The notes below the pieces were generated by a model that saw only the letters and a program-made list of their open reading frames with translations, was not told the origin of the DNA and searched no databases. Position numbers and translations under genes: made by a program. Source: Candidatus Streptomyces philanthi (GTDB taxonomy: Bacteria > Actinomycetota > Actinomycetes > Streptomycetales > Streptomycetaceae). Taken from it: a stretch of 64,000 nt of DNA. This document shows, piece after piece, positions 22,305 through 31,939 of this stretch. Position 1 is the first letter of the stretch; each line of letters opens with the position of its first letter. The stretch lies in NCBI GenBank assembly GCA_018114805.1, contig CP073042.1, positions 1,116,001-1,180,000 on the forward strand. Reading direction: 5' to 3'.

Positions 22305-23969
22305 TCAGCCCCTGGTCAGCTTCTTGTACGATGCGCGATGGGGCCGGGCCGCGTCCGGGCCGAGCCGCTCGACCTTGTTCTTCTCGTACGACTCGAAGTT
22401 GCCCTCGAACCAGAACCACTTCGACTCGCGCTCGTACGCCAGGATGTGCGTGGCGACGCGGTCCAGGAACCAGCGGTCGTGGGAGACGACCACGGCACAG
22501 CCCGGGAACTCGAGGAGCGCGTTCTCCAGCGAGGACAGCGTCTCGACATCGAGGTCGTTGGTCGGCTCGTCGAGGAGGAGCAGGTTGCCGCCCTGCTTGA
22601 GGGTGAGCACCAGGTTGAGACGGTTGCGCTCACCGCCGGAGAGCACGCCGGCGGGCTTCTGCTGGTCCGGGCCCTTGAAGCCGAAGGCGCTGACGTAGGC
22701 GCGCGAGGGCATCTCGACCTGGCCGACGTTGATGTAGTCCAGCTCGTCGGAGACGACAGCCCACAGCGTCTTCTTCGGGTCGATGTTGGAGCGGTTCTGG
22801 TCGACGTAGGAGATCTTGACGGTGTCGCCGACCTTGATCGTGCCGGAGTCCGCGGTCTCCAGCCCCTGGATCATCTTGAACAGGGTGGTCTTGCCCGCGC
22901 CGTTCGGGCCGATGACGCCGACGATGCCGTTGCGCGGCAGGGTGAAGGACAGGTCGTCGATGAGGACCTTGTCGCCGAACGCCTTGGAGAGGTTCTCCAC
23001 CTCGACCACGACGTTGCCCAGGCGCGGGCCCGGCGGGATCTGGATCTCCTCGAAGTCCAGCTTCCTGGTCTTCTCCGCCTCGGCGGCCATCTCCTCGTAG
23101 CGGGTCAGACGCGCCTTCGACTTGGCCTGCCGGCCCTTGGCGTTGGAGCGGACCCACTCCAGCTCTTCCTTGAGGCGCTTGGCGCGCTTGGCGTCCTTCT
23201 GCCCCTCCACCTTGAGCCGGGTGGCCTTCTTGTCGAGGTAGGTCGAGTAGTTACCCTCGTACGGGTGGGCCCGGCCGCGGTCGAGCTCCAGAATCCACTC
23301 GGCGACGTTGTCGAGGAAGTACCGGTCGTGGGTGACGGCGACGACGGTGCCGGCGTACTTGGCGAGGTGCTGCTCCAGCCACTGCACGGACTCGGCGTCC
23401 AGGTGGTTGGTTGGCTCGTCGAGGAGCAGCAGGTCAGGGGCCTCAAGCAGCAGCTTGCAGAGCGCCACGCGACGGCGCTCACCACCGGAGAGGTTGGTGA
23501 CCGGCCAGTCACCCGGCGGGCACCCCAGGGCGTCCATGGCCTGCTCGAGCTGGGTGTCGAGGTCCCAGGCGTTGGCGTGGTCAAGATCCTCCTGGAGCTT
23601 GCCCATATCCTCCATCAAGGCGTCCGAGTAGTCGGTCGCCATCAGCTCGGCCACCTCGTTGAAGCGCTTGAGCTTGCCCATCAGTTCCGCGGCGCCGTCC
23701 TGCACGTTCTGCAGGACAGTCTTGGACTCGTCCAGCGGCGGCTCCTGGAGGAGCATGCCGACGGTGAAACCAGGCGCGAGGAAGGCATCACCGTTGGACG
23801 GCTGCTCAAGACCGGCCATGATCTTGAGAACGGTCGACTTACCCGCGCCGTTCGGGCCGACGACACCGATCTTCGCGCCCGGCAGGAAGTTCAGGTTGAC
23901 GTCGTCGAGAATCACCTTGTCGCCATGGGCCTTTCGGGCCTTACGCATGGTGTAGATGTACTCAGCCAA
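22305..23969 (-). CDS. ettA: Energy-dependent translational throttle protein EttA (ABC-F)
   Basis: Intact 554 aa with two ABC domains and no membrane segment. First domain: GPNGAGKST, signature NLSGGERRRVALC, LLLLDEPTNHLD. Second domain: GPNGAGKTT, VLSGGERNRLNLV, LLLLDEPTNDLD. The inter-domain linker is strongly charged (KKATRLKVEGQKDAKRAKR). These are ABC-F hallmarks, and the EttA-specific start AEYIYTMRKARKAHGDKVILDDV is clear. EttA binds the ribosomal E site and gates entry into elongation according to the ATP/ADP ratio. I chose TTG 23969, giving the conserved MAEYIYTM N-terminus; ATG 23990 would add seven residues. Neither has a good Shine-Dalgarno. Confidence 0.95.
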   Translation of the reverse strand: MAEYIYTMRKARKAHGDKVILDDVNLNFLPGAKIGVVGPNGAGKSTVLKIMAGLEQPSNGDAFLAPGFTVGMLLQEPPLDESKTVLQNVQDGAAELMGKLKRFNEVAELMATDYSDALMEDMGKLQEDLDHANAWDLDTQLEQAMDALGCPPGDWPVTNLSGGERRRVALCKLLLEAPDLLLLDEPTNHLDAESVQWLEQHLAKYAGTVVAVTHDRYFLDNVAEWILELDRGRAHPYEGNYSTYLDKKATRLKVEGQKDAKRAKRLKEELEWVRSNAKGRQAKSKARLTRYEEMAAEAEKTRKLDFEEIQIPPGPRLGNVVVEVENLSKAFGDKVLIDDLSFTLPRNGIVGVIGPNGAGKTTLFKMIQGLETADSGTIKVGDTVKISYVDQNRSNIDPKKTLWAVVSDELDYINVGQVEMPSRAYVSAFGFKGPDQQKPAGVLSGGERNRLNLVLTLKQGGNLLLLDEPTNDLDVETLSSLENALLEFPGCAVVVSHDRWFLDRVATHILAYERESKWFWFEGNFESYEKNKVERLGPDAARPHRASYKKLTRG

Positions 23970-24483
23970 GAGAAACCGTCCGGCAATCATGTGAGTGGGC
24001 AGATAGAACCATCTTGCCGTACGGGTAGAGCTGGGCGAAAACGAGTAAGGTCCCCGTTCGCCAGCCGTCCGCTCCGGCATCGCGCGGCCCAGTCGGTAGG
24101 CCGCGCACGAGCTGTACACGTATCCGTTCGAGCGCCCCGCCGGCCCGCCGCCGCACGCTCGCCTCCCCTGACCTCGGGCGCCCCCGACACCGCTCCCGGG
24201 ACCGCCCACGTCCGGGCGGCCCGACCCGCCCGGATGCGGGGCGAGCCGGCTGGGCCCGGGCCGCCTCACCGACCCGGCGGCGGTAGTGAACGGTCCCACA
24301 GTCAGCACCGGTACGCGACCGCGCGCATTCGGTCACCCGCCCCGGTCACCCGGTGGTCACGGGACTGCCCGTCGACAGCCCCCGACCACCAGGCGCCGAG
24401 CAGCGCCCCGCCTCCGTACGCGCCGCCAACGCCGGACCGTCCCGTGAGCCGTGGGCAGGGGCCGTGCGCGTGGGCCGCGGGCC
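23970..24483. other. Intergenic region upstream of ettA
   Basis: About 510 bp between the surface-protein gene and ettA, both on the minus strand. It probably holds the ettA promoter. No gene, tRNA or clear hairpin is seen; open frames across it have no family-like features. Confidence 0.45.
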
Positions 24484-25941
24484 CTACTCGTTTGGCTCGC
24501 TCGACGCCGTCGCCCTCTTCCTGCGGACGAGGAACAGCGCACCGCCACCGAAGACCAGCAGCGCACCCGCTATGCCCGCGATCAGGGCAACCGGGCTGCT
24601 GCTCCCGGTGTCGGCCAGGTCACCGCTCTCGGGTGCCGCCATCTCGCCCCCCGTGGGGCCGTCCGCTGCGGCGGGGCTCGGTCGCGCGGACGGCGGGGCC
24701 CCACCGCCGGCGACGGTGGAGGCGTCGTCGGCGCGACCACCTTCGGTCACGGTCTGACAGTCCAGTGCCACGGTGAAGGTCTTCTCGAAGCCGTCCGGGC
24801 CGACGAGCGTGAACCGGTACGCCTGGTCCTCCCGCGTCGGCACGGTGATGGTCCTGGTCGTGGACGGGGCGACCGTGTACTCGCGCCCCGCCAGCGTGTA
24901 GGTGAATGGGGCGTCACCCTTGTTGGCCACCGTGACGTCCACGCCGCCCTTGGCGCAGTTCTGCCTGGCCGAGACCGCCGGTATGGCGCCGCTCCGGGCC
25001 CAGACCGCCGTGGCCCTGGCCGAGACGGTGCTCTCGCTGGAGCCCGCGAGGATCTGCGTCTGGCTCTTGGTGTGCTGCCCGACGCCGGTGAAGGCCCGGC
25101 CGACGGGCACCTTGGCGGACGCCTCCACCGTCAGCCCGGCCGTGCCGTCAGGCGACCCCGCGGGCACTTCGAAGAAGAGTCTGGTGCCGTTGACCGCCCG
25201 CGTGATCGGCTTGCCGTCGCCGTCGACGACCTTCACCCCGGAGGGCACGGTCGTCGTGGGCGGCGCGACGGTGGCGCTGCTCGCGTTCGTCCGCACCGTC
25301 ACCGGGCCGAGCCGTTTGCCGGTCTTTCCGGCGATCGCGGGCGGGTCGAGCGTGAGCGACGCCTTGGGCTCCACGACGGTTCGCGCCGCCTTGTACAGGT
25401 AGTCGGCGAGTTTCTCCGCCTGGGGGTCCACGGCGTCTACCAGGATGTGATCCGAGTAACGCCAGATCGCCACCTGCATACCGGCTGCGGCAGTCTTCTC
25501 ACTCAATGTGCCCGTGCCGGCCACTTCGGCCAGTCGGTCGAGGTCGTTAATCTGCGGGTAGGAGTGCTGGAGAATCCAGCGAATCTTTCACGCGTCGGGG
25601 TTGTCGTGGAGCGACGAGGACTTCCAGGGAACTTCCTGGTACTTCGCCTGGTCCTGGGTCGGGTTGTGGATGTCGACGCAGTAGCTCTGGAGCGTGCCGC
25701 CATTGTCGACGGACATCTCGAAAAGGCCGGCACCGATCTTCTCCGCCTTGCCGCCCTCGCGAATGACCGCCTGGTCGAAGGTCTTGAGGCCGCCGAGTGT
25801 CGCCGTCGCGCCGCCGCGGTGCATGGGCACCTCGTCCGCCGCGGCCGGCCCCGCCAAGCAGATCGCGCCCGCGGCGACCAGCACGAAGGTCAGGGCAGCG
25901 ACGGCAAGGCGGCCGGTACTCCGCCTCGTGACAGAAAGCAT
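24484..25941 (-). CDS. Thioester-domain surface protein with LAXTG sortase signal (in-frame TGA)
   Basis: 485 codons. An N-terminal signal peptide (RLAVAALTFVLVAAGAICLA) ends at AAADEV. A thioester domain follows, with SYCVDIHNPTQ (candidate thioester Cys) and GMQVAIWRYSD (candidate Gln), then Ig-like/beta-rich stretches, a Pro/Ala/Gly-rich wall-spanning segment, and the C-terminal sorting signal LADTGSSS plus a hydrophobic helix and RRKR tail. LAXTG is the class E sortase motif of Streptomyces. An in-frame TGA at 25588-25590 interrupts the thioester domain (NPDA-stop-KIRWILQHSYP), with both sides in the same frame. Thioester domains form covalent bonds to surfaces. Expected at the cell wall of aerial or substrate hyphae. 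Confidence 0.85.
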
Positions 25942-26133
25942 GGATTTCCCTTCCAGGGCAGGCGCGAGCGGTCACCGACCTGCGTCGCCCTGACAGCGAA
26001 CTCAAAACCCGGGAGCCCTCGTTACTACGGACGGCGATCCTAAGTACGGGCCAGACCCTGACCCCCTGGTAGCCAGCCTTGGCCACCAATCCGACTCGGA
26101 ATCGTTATCCGCATCGCGGTTCACGGGTAATGA

Positions 26134-26652
26134 TTATCGATAAATCCCCGTAGATTCATGGGGTCGTTGCCCCATAGCCGAGATTTCCGACACCGCTTCC
26201 CGGACTCCCCCGCCGGCCGTCGCTGCCATGAATGGTTCAACTCCCGTTGGCACGCCCGAAGAGGAGAATTCAGGCGTTCCGGATGCCGGCTGCCTGACTT
26301 GGGACACCCGTCGGAACGCCGACGTGCCGCGCGCCAGGTCGTGGCCGATGGCGAACGCGTCGAGGTCGGCCGAGAACCACCACTTTCCGTCCCGCTCCTG
26401 AATGCGCAACCGGCCAGGCACGATGAGGGGTTCACCGAGCGTCACCGACGCGGCCACGTTCCCCGCCAGGGCACGCCAGGCCCGCACAGTGTAGAAGCTC
26501 GTGCCGCTGTCCTCCCACTGCGTGCGCTCACGATCCCAGCGGCGGGCGGTCACGGCGAGCCGGAACCGCACCACCGCGCCCCCCGCCGCCGTCTCCCTGT
26601 ACTCCGGCCGCGACGCCGCGTTACCCACCACCGTCACTTCGGTCTCATTCAT
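26134..26652 (-). CDS. ssb: Single-stranded DNA-binding protein (secondary SSB)
   Basis: 172 aa. ATG 26652 is preceded by GAGGGGCGAG. An N-terminal OB fold has the SSB motifs TVVGNAASRPEYR, VRFRLAVTARRWD, TSFYTVRAWRALAGNVAASV, KGD-like GEPLIVPGRL and WFSADLDAFAIGHDL. The C-terminus is variable and ends GIYR, lacking the acidic DDDIPF tip of the essential SSB, so it resembles the auxiliary SSB of Streptomyces (linked to chromosome segregation in sporulation). The gene is intact. Its 3' end lies in a low-GC stretch. Confidence 0.88.
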   Translation of the reverse strand: MNETEVTVVGNAASRPEYRETAAGGAVVRFRLAVTARRWDRERTQWEDSGTSFYTVRAWRALAGNVAASVTLGEPLIVPGRLRIQERDGKWWFSADLDAFAIGHDLARGTSAFRRVSQVRQPASGTPEFSSSGVPTGVEPFMAATAGGGVREAVSEISAMGQRPHESTGIYR

Positions 26653-27011
26653 CTCGCCCCTCACTCTCTTGGCCACGCATCTGTCAGTCACTCACCCGTG
26701 GGGCGCGCGTGCTCCGCGCCGCTGGGTGACCAGTCGTCCGGGCGGTCCCGTCGCGCCTGGAGGCGCAACGGAACCGCCCGGCCACCCGCCGCTCGTGCGC
26801 TACCGCCTGCTCTGTGTGCTTCGCCGGTCGCACCCGCCGCGAGTGGTCCCATCGTGCGCTCGGCACGAGGATCTCGCTGGAGCGTGTGGACAGACCGACG
26901 CCTGTGGATAACTCGCTCACACATAAGGGCTGTTCACACCCTGGAACAGGCTGTTCGCCTCTCCGGGGCCCTAGCTTCGGGAGCATGAAGACGCATCACG
27001 ACCCCTTGCGC
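26653..27011. other. Intergenic region upstream of ssb
   Basis: About 360 bp, probably the ssb promoter region. It contains an AT-richer stretch with TGTGGATAACTC at about 26892-26903 and a GGCTGTTC doublet near 26930-26957. No gene is supported. Confidence 0.4.
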
Positions 27012-27440
27012 TCAGGCTCCCTGCTCGGCTTTCTGTCCCGCGGGTTCCGCCGCATCCGCCTCGTCGCCCTCCCACTCGTCGGCGCCGATCGTGCCGACGT
27101 GTAGCAACACGACGGCCGACAGGAACGCGAGCACCAGGGTGCTCACCGCGGCAACCAGCATGGCGACCTGCAGCCCCGTCGTCGCGGCCTGCTTCGCCTG
27201 GTCAAGCCAGCCGGCGGGCATCTGGTCCGCTATCGCAGACACGCCGGCGAGGCTGTCAGCCGCCGTGTCGGCGACCTCGGGCGGCGTTCCGGCGGGGAGC
27301 TGACCATCGACGCGGGCCCGGTAGACGGCGGTGGCCAGGCTGCCCAGAGTTGCCACGCCCAGGGCGAGGCCGAGCTCCTGCACGGTCTCCGACATCGCCG
27401 ACGCGGAGCGGGCCTTCTCCGGGGGCGCGGCTCCCACCAC
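27012..27440 (-). pseudogene. 3' fragment of a DHA2-type MFS efflux transporter
   Basis: About 140 residues matching only the C-terminal end of 14-TM (QacA/EmrB-like) drug transporters: PPEKARSASAMSETVQELGLALGVATLGSLATAVYR, an extracytoplasmic loop, a last helix (VAMLVAAVSTLVLAFLSAVVLL) and a hydrophilic tail. No start or upstream membrane segments exist: the sequence before 27440 changes character at once and runs into the terminator of the TerD-fusion gene. The missing ~350 residues indicate a deletion or recombination remnant, not a small gene. Confidence 0.75.
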
Positions 27441-27498
27441 CAGGTCCGTGCCCAGGGCCGCGATCGACCACGTTGCGGGCCCTGTAAAGCTCGCGATC

Positions 27499-27528
27499 GA
27501 AGGCCGGCGGTCTGCCCCGCCGGCCTTC
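27499..27528 (-). terminator. Hairpin terminator of the TerD-fusion gene
   Basis: Perfect 12-bp stem (GAAGGCCGGCGG, 27499-27510, with 27517-27528) and a 6-base loop, located 55-85 bp beyond the stop of the minus-strand TerD-fusion gene. Confidence 0.7.
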
Positions 27529-27581
27529 CCTCGCCGCAGGCGGTCTCGTTGAAGCGGCTGCCGCCGTACGGCATCGCCGAC

Positions 27582-29456
27582 TCAGTCGGAGATGTCGACG
27601 CCGTAGCCGCGTGCGAGGTCGGCGAGTCCGTGGTCGTAGCCCTGTCCGATAGCACGGAAGCGCCAGACGGAACCGCGCAGGTAGATCTCGGCAAGCAGCA
27701 GAGCGCGTTCACTGGTGGCCGCGTCCAGGGTGGTCCGTGCGAGCGCCGGCGCACTCTCGCCGGGCGCAGCGGCCACCTGGACCGCGCCAACGTCCCCGAA
27801 CGTCACGTCCCCGTCGATGGCAGCCGCGACCACAACCTTCTGCGAGGCCGGTGGAAGGGAGGCGAGGTCAAGGACGATGGTCTGTTCGGCGGGGCCGTCG
27901 GTGAGGAGGCGGACCGTGCCGCCGGGGTTCTCCGGGGCACCGTAGAACACGAAGTCCTCGTCGAAGGTGACCTGTTCATCCTCGTCGAGGCACGAAGGCG
28001 ACCACGCCGACCTCGCAGCGCTCCTGCAGCGCCCAGGTCACAGTGACCTGCCACTGGGGCAAAGGAGTCCCGGCAGGTGGCGCCGGCAAATCGATCACCC
28101 CGCAACGGGGCAGCACACGCGGAGCCTGCGACCGATCGGCGGCAGCCTCCGCCACTCCCTTCTCCGGCTCCCGCTCTGCTGGACCGACATCAGCCGCAGG
28201 ATCACCCAGCCACTCCTCGTCGCGCACCGGCAGTCCCAGCTCCGCGATCCGTTCCATACGGCGATCGTCCTCCCCGCCGGGCAGGACGACGACGTCGGTG
28301 ACGCTGCGCGAGAGGTTGACGGCGGCGGAGCCGCCCAATTCGACGACGCGGCTGCGGGCCGCGACCGCCTCGGGGTGCTCGCCACCCAGGACGAGCACCC
28401 TCCGCCCAACAGCGGTTTGTCCGCCGACGAGGCCGGCGCAGGCTGCGACGGACGCGGAGCCGGCACGGTCGGCACCGATACAGGCACGCCCTCCGGCACG
28501 GACGTATCGGTCTTCGGCATGGGGGCCTGATGGAGCACTCCAGGCCGTACATCGACGAGGAGCTTGAGGAAAGTGTCCTCGTCGATGACCGGTACACCCT
28601 CGGCCACGGCCCGTCGGGCCTTTGCCGAGCCGGACGTGGAGTCGTTGGTAACCAACGCGCTGGTGTGCCGACTGACTGACGACATCACATTCAGCCCGGC
28701 AGCCACCGACCGCGCCACCAATTCGGCACGCGAGGTCACGGTCTCCCCGGTGATGGCGATCTTCATCCCCTGGATGAGCGAACCGCCCGGTTCCAGCCGC
28801 CCAGGGTTGCGGTGCGCACACGGCGTCTTCGGCGGCTTGGGCGCGAACCGCGGGTCCTGCAGGGGCGGGCACGCCACCAGCGGCAGCGGCAGATCGAGCG
28901 CGGCTGCCTCCCGCAACGTGGCGCGGAAGATCCCCGCGAGCACCCGGGTGTCGTCCAGTGCATCATGCGCCCGGGCTTGCGGTACCCGGTAGTGGGCGGC
29001 CAGCGTGCCCAGCTTCATGTCTGCGGTGGGCGGGTCCACCTGCCGGTTGAGCGCAAGGGTGCACAGACGCCACGTCACCGGCAGGTGCAGGCGGGCCCGC
29101 GCGAACTCGTGGGCCAGAAAGTCGTAGTCGAACTGTGCATTATGGGCCACCAAGACCCGGTTCTGGAACAGAGCCCCGATCCACTCGGCGACCTGTTCGA
29201 AGGTCGGCGCCTCGCGCAGCCGCTCGGCGGTCAGGCCATGGACGTGCACGGGCCCTGGGTCGCATCCCGGGTTCAGCAATGTGGAGAACTCCCCGGTCTG
29301 CTCACCGTCAGGGCCGACGGTCACCACCGCGATCGACAGAACGCGATCCCGCCGGGGGATGAGCCCCGAGGTCTCGACGTCCACGAGAGCCCAGTCGAGG
29401 GCGTAGTCGCGACTGCCGGATATGGACGTGTCGAGAGCGGGAGACCGGAGAGCCAC
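27582..29456 (-). CDS. DEDDh exonuclease-BRCT-TerD fusion protein (frameshifted)
   Basis: GTG 29456 to TGA 27582, about 625 residues. Domains in order: a DnaQ-like 3'-5' exonuclease (LVDVETSG, AHNAQFDYDFLAHEF, AHDALDDTRVLAG, i.e. the DEDDh residues); a BRCT domain (MKIAITGETVTSRAELVARSVAAGLNV...ALVTND...DEDTFLKLL); a Pro/Ala linker; a second BRCT-like unit (VVELGGSAAVNLSRSVTDVVVL...DEEWL); and a C-terminal TerD-family domain (VTVTWALQERCEVGVVAFV, FDEDFVFYGAPENPGG, LDLASLPPASQKVVVAAAIDG). The frame changes near 28400 and near 27985, each within a continuous domain arrangement. A nuclease that senses DNA or stress through a Ca2+-binding TerD domain is plausible, but the role is unproven. Confidence 0.8.
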
Positions 29457-29575
29457 GGCGGTAAGGATGGTGCGGAAAGGTCTGTTCCATCAACCTGGGT
29501 TCAGATCTACCCCGGTATGCGCCAAGCGTTGAAGGCTGCCCCCGCGAGGAGGGCGCAAAACAACATGATCAAGAG

Positions 29576-29648
29576 TGCCCCCGGCAGGACTCGAACCTGC
29601 GGCCAAGCGCTTAGAAGGCGCCTGCTCTATCCACTGAGCTACGGGGGC
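29576..29648 (-). tRNA. tRNA-Arg (anticodon UCU)
   Basis: 73-nt cloverleaf on the minus strand. Acceptor GCCCCCG pairs with CGGGGGC, then discriminator A. The D arm is GCTCAGTGGATAGAGC; the anticodon loop CTTCTAA gives UCU; the T arm is GCAGG-TTCGAGT-CCTGC. CCA is not encoded. It reads the rare AGA codon. tRNA genes are common integration sites, but I see no integrase or repeat of its 3' end nearby. Confidence 0.97.
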
Positions 29649-30023
29649 CGGTTGTGGCCGCGAACGGCGGTGAAGCCCCGGGCGCCTGCGTCTCCGACCG
29701 TTAGGCCGTTGTGCCGACGGCCGAGCGGGGCGGAACCGTGACGTTGCCAGGACAAGGATAGGGCTCCGTACGCCTCATCCCGGTTGCTTCACCTCCGTGG
29801 CACGTTGTGGAGGTTCCGTGAAGCGATGCCGATAATCGCAGGCAGGTGCGAATCCTGCACGGGTTTTCACGTAACAGCGGGCGGGTGTTGTGCACTCGTT
29901 ATGCCTGCGCCTCAGCAGCCACGCCGTTCGCTTGTCCCTTCTGCGGTGATCCGGGTGGGTCTCATCGGCGCGCAGAGGGGGTATACGCTTCAAAAGCTAA
30001 GCAAAAGCGGGCATTGTTCCCAT
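29649..30023. other. Intergenic region upstream of the dynamin-like genes
   Basis: About 375 bp, divergent between tRNA-Arg (-) and the dynamin-like operon (+), with lower GC near 29975-30020. Probably the operon promoter. No gene is supported here. Confidence 0.4.
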
Positions 30024-31939
30024 GTGGCGACCTTGGACGTACAGCCCCGACTGCTCGACGCGCTGTCCGCACTGCGTGACCGTGTTGACGCCACACGCTT
30101 CCCGCTCCCGCTCCCCGGCGCGCGCCCGGCGCGGCCGTGCCGAACTCCTCGCCCAGCTCGATGACTACGTCGTGCCCCGCCTCAGCGCTCCCGAAGCGCC
30201 GCTGCTCGCGGTGATCGGCGGCTCCACGGGGACCGGGAAGTCCACACTGGTCAACTCGCTCGTGGGGCGGCGGGTCACCGAGGCGGGGGTGCTGCGGCCC
30301 ACGGCGCGTACCCCGGTCCTGGCCTGCCCCCCCGAGGACCGCCACTGGTTCTCCGGCCGGCGCGTGCTCCCGTACCTGACCCGGGTGTGGATGCCGGTCC
30401 AGGACGGCCCGGCGACCCATACGGCATGGCGGGCGGGCGGGCCGGCGGCGGAGGCGGGCTCGGGCCGCGTCCCGGCCCACGAGACGGCCCGGGAGGCGGC
30501 TCCGGGCTCGGGGGCGGCGGGGTGGCCGGGGCGTACGCGGTGCGGGGGCGGCACGCGGGGTACGGCGGCTACCCGGACGGCGAGGGCCGCGGGGGGCTAT
30601 GCGGACGGATACGCTGACTACGACGACTACCCGGCGCTTGGCGGGCTCGGCGGCGCCGGGGCGCGGGCGGCTGACTACGTGCCCGACGAGCCGTACGACG
30701 CGCTGGTGGACTCGTTGCGGCTGGAGACGGACCCGGCGCTGCCGCGCGGGTTGGCCCTGCTGGACGCGCCGGACATCGACTCCCTCGTCACCGAGAACCG
30801 CGAACTCGCCGCCCGGCTCATCTGCGCCGCCGACATCTGGGTCCTCGTCACGACCGCGACGCGGTACGCCGATGCGGTGCCCTGGCACCTGCTGCGGACC
30901 GCCAGTGAGTACGACGTGACGCTCATCACCATGCTCGACCGGGTGCCGCACCAGGTCGCCGCCGAGGTCACCCGCGAGTACGCCACGTTGCTGGACGAGG
31001 CCGGGCTCGGCGGCGTGCCGAGGTTCACCATTCCGGAGCTGCCCGAGTCCACGGGCGGCGGCAGCGGACTGTTGCCGGCCTCCGCGGTGGCGGCGCTCCG
31101 GGACTGGCTGGCGCGGCGCGCCGAGGACCCGGTAGCCCGCGCGGCGGCTGCCGCGCGCACCGCCGAGGGGGCCGTCGCCGCGCTGCGTACGCAGGTGCCC
31201 GCGCTGGCCTCCGCCGCCGCGGCCCAGCACTCCGCGGCCGTACGGGGGCGCCCAGCGCGTGGTCGACGCGTACGCGCGGGCGGAGGAGCGGGCGCTGCGG
31301 GAGATCGCGCAGGGCACCCCGCTCGCCGGTGACGCGCTCACGCACTGGCACTGCTACCCACGGGACGTGGCCCCCGGCGCGCTGCTCGACGCCCTCGCCT
31401 CGTCCCTGGCCACGCTGTTGAACTGCGTCGTCAGCGCCGCCGACGCGCGGATCGACCTGGCGAGCCAGCGCGACCCGGCGGCGGAGGCGACGCTTCCGGA
31501 GCCGGACGCGGCCGGGGTCGCGGGCCGGGCCGGGGTGGCCGCGCGGCACTGGCGGCGTTGCGTCGAGGAACTGGCCGAGGAGGAGGCGAGCGTCGCCGAG
31601 CGGGCCACGCCGCCCGACCCGGACGCGGTCGCGGCCCTGGCGATCACGGGGTTGCTCGGCGGGCGGCGGGCCCGCACCGCCGGCGAAGCGCTCGCGGACA
31701 TGCTCGGCGTGCACGGCGCGCTCCGGCTGCGGGAGCGCGGCGGGCTGCTCCTTGAGGAGTGCGTACGGCGTGCCCTGGACGCCGAGCAGGAGCGGTTGCT
31801 CGCCCCGTTGGACGCGCTCGACATCGCGGCGGAGCAACAGGCTGACCTGATCGCCGACCTTTCCGTACTGCGGAAGGAACACCTTCACGCGGCGGCATGG
31901 TCGCCGGCACGGCATGCATCGGAGCGGAGAGAGAGGTGA
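30024..31939 (+). CDS. Dynamin-like GTPase 1 (DynA/DynB-type, frameshifted)
   Basis: About 640 residues. I place the start at GTG 30024 because that frame gives a family-like N-terminus ([31 protein letters not shown]). The frame changes near 30125 and the GTPase follows: G1 [10 protein letters not shown] (about 30210), switch LRPTARTP, G3 [11 protein letters not shown]4-like ITMLDRV. A Gly/Tyr-rich low-complexity loop (30420-30690) may be read in another frame. Near 31240 the frame changes again and a helical C-terminal half continues to 31939. Five bp later the second dynamin-like gene begins. This pair matches the tandem DynA/DynB proteins that stabilise FtsZ rings during Streptomyces sporulation septation. 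Confidence 0.8.

Noticed and set aside
22086..24776. 896-codon plus-strand open frame opposite ettA
   Set aside because: It is the antisense of the highly conserved ABC-F gene; its Val/Leu/Gly-rich content mirrors the codon bias of ettA.
26814..27104. Small plus-strand gene starting near 26985 with a GGGAG site
   Set aside because: The 39 residues after ATG are mostly antisense to the MFS remnant and have no family resemblance.
29520..29700. tRNA-Arg as attachment site of an integrated element
   Set aside because: No integrase, excisionase or repeated tRNA 3' end was found on either side within the window.
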